Origin: an uncultured Bacteroidota bacterium
GTDB lineage: Bacteria; Bacteroidota; Bacteroidia; Flavobacteriales; Flavobacteriaceae
NCBI GenBank assembly: GCA_902602415.1
Contig: CACKQW010000002.1
Location: forward strand, 1-64,000
DNA length: 64,000 nucleotides
Reading direction: 5' to 3'
In this document: in pieces, positions 61,842 through 64,000 of the stretch
How positions within the stretch are numbered: position 1 is the first letter of the stretch
How the letters are laid out: every line of letters begins with the position of its first letter
Notes under the pieces: generated by a model
Seen by the model: only the letters and a program-made list of their open reading frames with translations
Databases searched by the model: none
Told to the model about the DNA's origin: nothing
Position numbers and translations under genes: made by a program

Positions 61842-62299
61842 TAACAAAAAATCAAATTCTGGATGCACAAAATAAATGGGGAAATGGCATTGTAAAAATT
61901 GGTACATTAAAAGATTCCCCAAAACTATGTCTCGAGTATACATCGTCTTTTTTAAATGACTCTTATGATTTTAAAAGCGGAGATGTGTTATTTAAGCCAA
62001 CTAAAGCAAGTAAACAACAATTTAGACCAACTTTCGAAATGGCTATTTCTTATTTTTTAGGCGGCAAAGATTCTTATTGCTCAGAAGATGATGGTTTTGC
62101 TATGCAACCTTGGAAAACCGTAAAATTCGAAAATCAAGGAATCTTAATCAATGAGGATTCCGCTATCGCAATGGGAAATTATTTTTTTACAGATTATAGT
62201 GGAAAAACAGTTAAGGTTGAATACACATTTGGATACAAACAAAGAGGATCTACTTTGTTCATTAATCTTCACCATTCATCCATCCCTTTCAGCTCTTAG
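61838..62299 (+). CDS. NTF2/SnoaL-like hypothetical protein
   Basis: 153 soluble residues. The pattern (DAQNKWGNGIVKIG; DVLFKPTKASKQQFRPTFEMAISYFLGG; FENQGILINEDSAIAMGNYFFTDYSG; KVEYTFGYKQRGSTLFINLHHSSIPF) suggests a cone-like NTF2 fold, and I recall similar proteins in other marine bacteria and algae without a defined function. It overlaps batE by 4 bases. Confidence 0.65.
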   Translation: MITKNQILDAQNKWGNGIVKIGTLKDSPKLCLEYTSSFLNDSYDFKSGDVLFKPTKASKQQFRPTFEMAISYFLGGKDSYCSEDDGFAMQPWKTVKFENQGILINEDSAIAMGNYFFTDYSGKTVKVEYTFGYKQRGSTLFINLHHSSIPFSS

Positions 62300-62300
62300 C

Positions 62301-62774
62301 TTAGCTTTGATTTAATATGTAATCATTTATTTTTTGGATCTTGGAAAATATTTGAGTTTCCTCAATTTTATTTGTTTCAATAAAAACAAAAAGATCATTA
62401 GCTTTTGAAAAGATAAAAGTGATGATACAAAGAATTAACAAGTATTTTAACAATCCAAAGACACTCCCAATTAGTTTATTCAATAATCCTAATGCCAAAA
62501 TATTTAATGTTTTTGTAATTACTTTTGAAAAAATTTTAGATAATATAATGGTTAAGGTAAAAATTAGTATTACAGAAATGAGTGAAACCAACTGGTTTGT
62601 TGAGTCAAAAACTGTTGTCAAATATTTATCAACTACTAGGTAGTATGTCTTGGATAAATAAATCCCAAGAAGAATTCCAAAAAAAGACAATACTTCACTA
62701 ACAATTCCATTTTTGAAACCCTTGTAGGAGCCATAAATTAAAATTATTAAACAAATAGAGTCAATTAGATTCAT
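62301..62774 (-). CDS. CvpA-family membrane protein
   Basis: 157 residues from ATG 62774. Four transmembrane helices with the CvpA start LIDSICLIILIYGSYKGFKNGIVSEVLSFFGILLGIYLS. Relatives are linked to colicin V production and envelope homeostasis. It is convergent with the NTF2-like gene and divergent from pheS. Confidence 0.85.
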   Translation of the reverse strand: MNLIDSICLIILIYGSYKGFKNGIVSEVLSFFGILLGIYLSKTYYLVVDKYLTTVFDSTNQLVSLISVILIFTLTIILSKIFSKVITKTLNILALGLLNKLIGSVFGLLKYLLILCIITFIFSKANDLFVFIETNKIEETQIFSKIQKINDYILNQS

Positions 62775-62874
62775 CCAGAATTGTTTGAAATTACAATTTA
62801 ACAAATAATAAGTTCTGATTTAGTTTATCAACTTATTGATTTTGTTTTTATAAATTTGAAATTATCTTTTTAAA

Positions 62875-63891
62875 ATGGTTGACAAAATAAATAAGAAAAT
62901 TAAAGAAATTAATTCTTTTAATCCTAAATCGGAAAAAGATATTGAGGAATTTAGAATCAAATATTTAGGTAAAAAAGGGGAGCTTACATCTTTGTTTTTG
63001 GATTTCAAAAACCTTGACAATGATAAAAAGAAAACAGTAGGAAAGTTACTTAATGAATTAAAACTATTGGCTCAGTCTAAAATTGATGATTTCAAAAAAA
63101 CTTTTTCAAAAAAAGATATAAGTCAGGCTTTAAATGATATCACCCGTCCGGGTGATCCTATTGAAATTGGCTCAAGACATCCAATTTCAATTGTGAAAAA
63201 TAGAATTATTGAAATTTTTTCCGAAATAGGTTTTTCAATTAGTGAAGGACCTGAAATCGAAGATGATTGGCATAACTTTAGTGCTTTAAATTTACCAGAA
63301 CATCATCCAGCCAGAGATATGCAGGACACCTTTTTTATAGAAAAAAATCCTGATTATTTATTAAGAACACACACAAGCTCAGTTCAAATTAGGCACATGG
63401 AAAACAACAAGCCTCCAATTAGAACAATTTCCCCAGGAAGGGTGTATAGAAATGAAGCAATCTCGTCAAGATCTCACTGTTTTTTTCACCAGATTGAGGG
63501 ATTAAGTATTGACAAAGATGTAAGTTTTGCTGATTTAAAACAAACATTAGAATACTTTACATCGCAGCTGTTTGGTAAATCAAAAATCAGGCTGCGACCT
63601 TCATATTTTCCTTTTACTGAGCCAAGTGCAGAGGTTGATGTTTACTGGGGTTTAGAAAATGAAACTGATTATAGAATGACAAAAGGGACAGGTTGGTTAG
63701 AAATTATGGGTTGCGGTATGGTAGATCCCAATGTACTTAAAAATTGTAATATTGACCCAGAAATATACTCAGGATTTGCCTTTGGTCTTGGAATTGACAG
63801 AATCGCTATGCTATTACATCAAATTGATGATATAAGGCTACTAAGTGAAAACGATATCAGGTTTTTAGACCAGTTTAAATCTTCATTTTAA
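62875..63891 (+). CDS. pheS: Phenylalanyl-tRNA synthetase alpha subunit
   Basis: 338 residues. N-terminal coiled coil, then class II catalytic motifs: [54 protein letters not shown] and [14 protein letters not shown]. It charges tRNA-Phe with the beta subunit. A TAAATTTG box at 62851-62858 may be its -7 element. Confidence 0.97.
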   Translation: MVDKINKKIKEINSFNPKSEKDIEEFRIKYLGKKGELTSLFLDFKNLDNDKKKTVGKLLNELKLLAQSKIDDFKKTFSKKDISQALNDITRPGDPIEIGSRHPISIVKNRIIEIFSEIGFSISEGPEIEDDWHNFSALNLPEHHPARDMQDTFFIEKNPDYLLRTHTSSVQIRHMENNKPPIRTISPGRVYRNEAISSRSHCFFHQIEGLSIDKDVSFADLKQTLEYFTSQLFGKSKIRLRPSYFPFTEPSAEVDVYWGLENETDYRMTKGTGWLEIMGCGMVDPNVLKNCNIDPEIYSGFAFGLGIDRIAMLLHQIDDIRLLSENDIRFLDQFKSSF

Positions 63892-64000
63892 TTTATTATA
63901 TCACTTAATTGCTTAAATATTTTCCTTGAGCTTTTTTTCTCATATAAAATTTTATATACAGCATTTAAGATTGGAGTCTTGGCTATATCTTTTTTATTAT
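63888..64000 (-). CDS. gpsA: C-terminal end of glycerol-3-phosphate dehydrogenase (3' partial piece)
   Basis: The minus strand reads [20 protein letters not shown] and on to a TAA at 63890-63888, overlapping the pheS stop by 4 bases. The [12 protein letters not shown] pattern matches the C-terminal helix of GpsA (usually PIxxAVYxILYE), and gpsA is a known neighbour of pheS in this phylum. The rest lies beyond the window. It would supply sn-glycerol 3-phosphate for phospholipids. Confidence 0.75.
   Translation of the reverse strand, partial: NKKDIAKTPILNAVYKILYEKKSSRKIFKQLSDIIN

Overview
This AT-rich window looks like a chromosomal segment of a marine member of the Flavobacteriaceae (Bacteroidota). 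The evidence is type IX secretion (T9SS) C-terminal sorting domains, Bat aerotolerance genes, promoters of the TTG-N17/19-TAnnTTTG type, few Shine-Dalgarno sites, and the flavobacterial gene order acpP-fabF-rnc-pyk. No CRISPR array, insertion sequence or intact prophage is visible. No stretch longer than 300 bases lacks a gene.

Positions 1-16,250 form a xylan-use locus. It starts with the 3' part of a secreted T9SS protein with three tandem repeats. A plus-strand operon follows: a GH10 xylanase, a GPH-type MFS transporter and a cytosolic GH43 enzyme. Then come a DUF1643 gene, a second GH10 enzyme (minus), a formylglycine-dependent sulfatase and an alpha/beta-hydrolase esterase (plus), and a minus-strand operon xylB-xylA plus an SSS Na+/sugar symporter. 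A lipoprotein formylglycine-generating enzyme with both active-site cysteines closes it. A GH3 enzyme at 26.1 kb probably belongs functionally. Together they could cut decorated, possibly sulfated, xylan outside or in the periplasm, import oligosaccharides and xylose, and feed xylulose 5-phosphate to the pentose phosphate pathway. No SusC/SusD pair and no regulator lie in the window.

Positions 16,300-22,000 form an accessory region of very small genes (CNNM-like, CAP, Kazal, TonB-C, small membrane proteins) ending at a tRNA-Ala(GGC). Several of them share a nearly identical DNA module covering the 5' untranslated region and signal-peptide start. Some copies survive only as 6-17-codon mini-ORFs that overlap or directly precede an unrelated small gene. 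This is the most unusual feature of the window.

Positions 22,000-33,500 are mixed: a large BNR/GEVED T9SS protein, an SDR-like protein, the GH3 enzyme, a YdjM-like protein, SixA, DoxX, a small outer-membrane protein, a YccA-like protein, and a tyrosine-recombinase-like protein that seems to have lost its catalytic residues. Two small genes of 49 and 53 codons are added here.

Positions 33,500-64,000 are mostly housekeeping: AddB-like nuclease, OmpA and a truncated OmpA paralogue, AddA-like helicase-nuclease, sodA, purF, a PfkB kinase, rnhA and purN on or near the minus strand; acpP-fabF-rnc-(IPExxxVDY-like)-pyk-ALDH on the plus strand; then the complete moxR-DUF58-BatD-like-batA-batB-batC-batD-batE operon, cvpA, pheS and the 3' end of gpsA.
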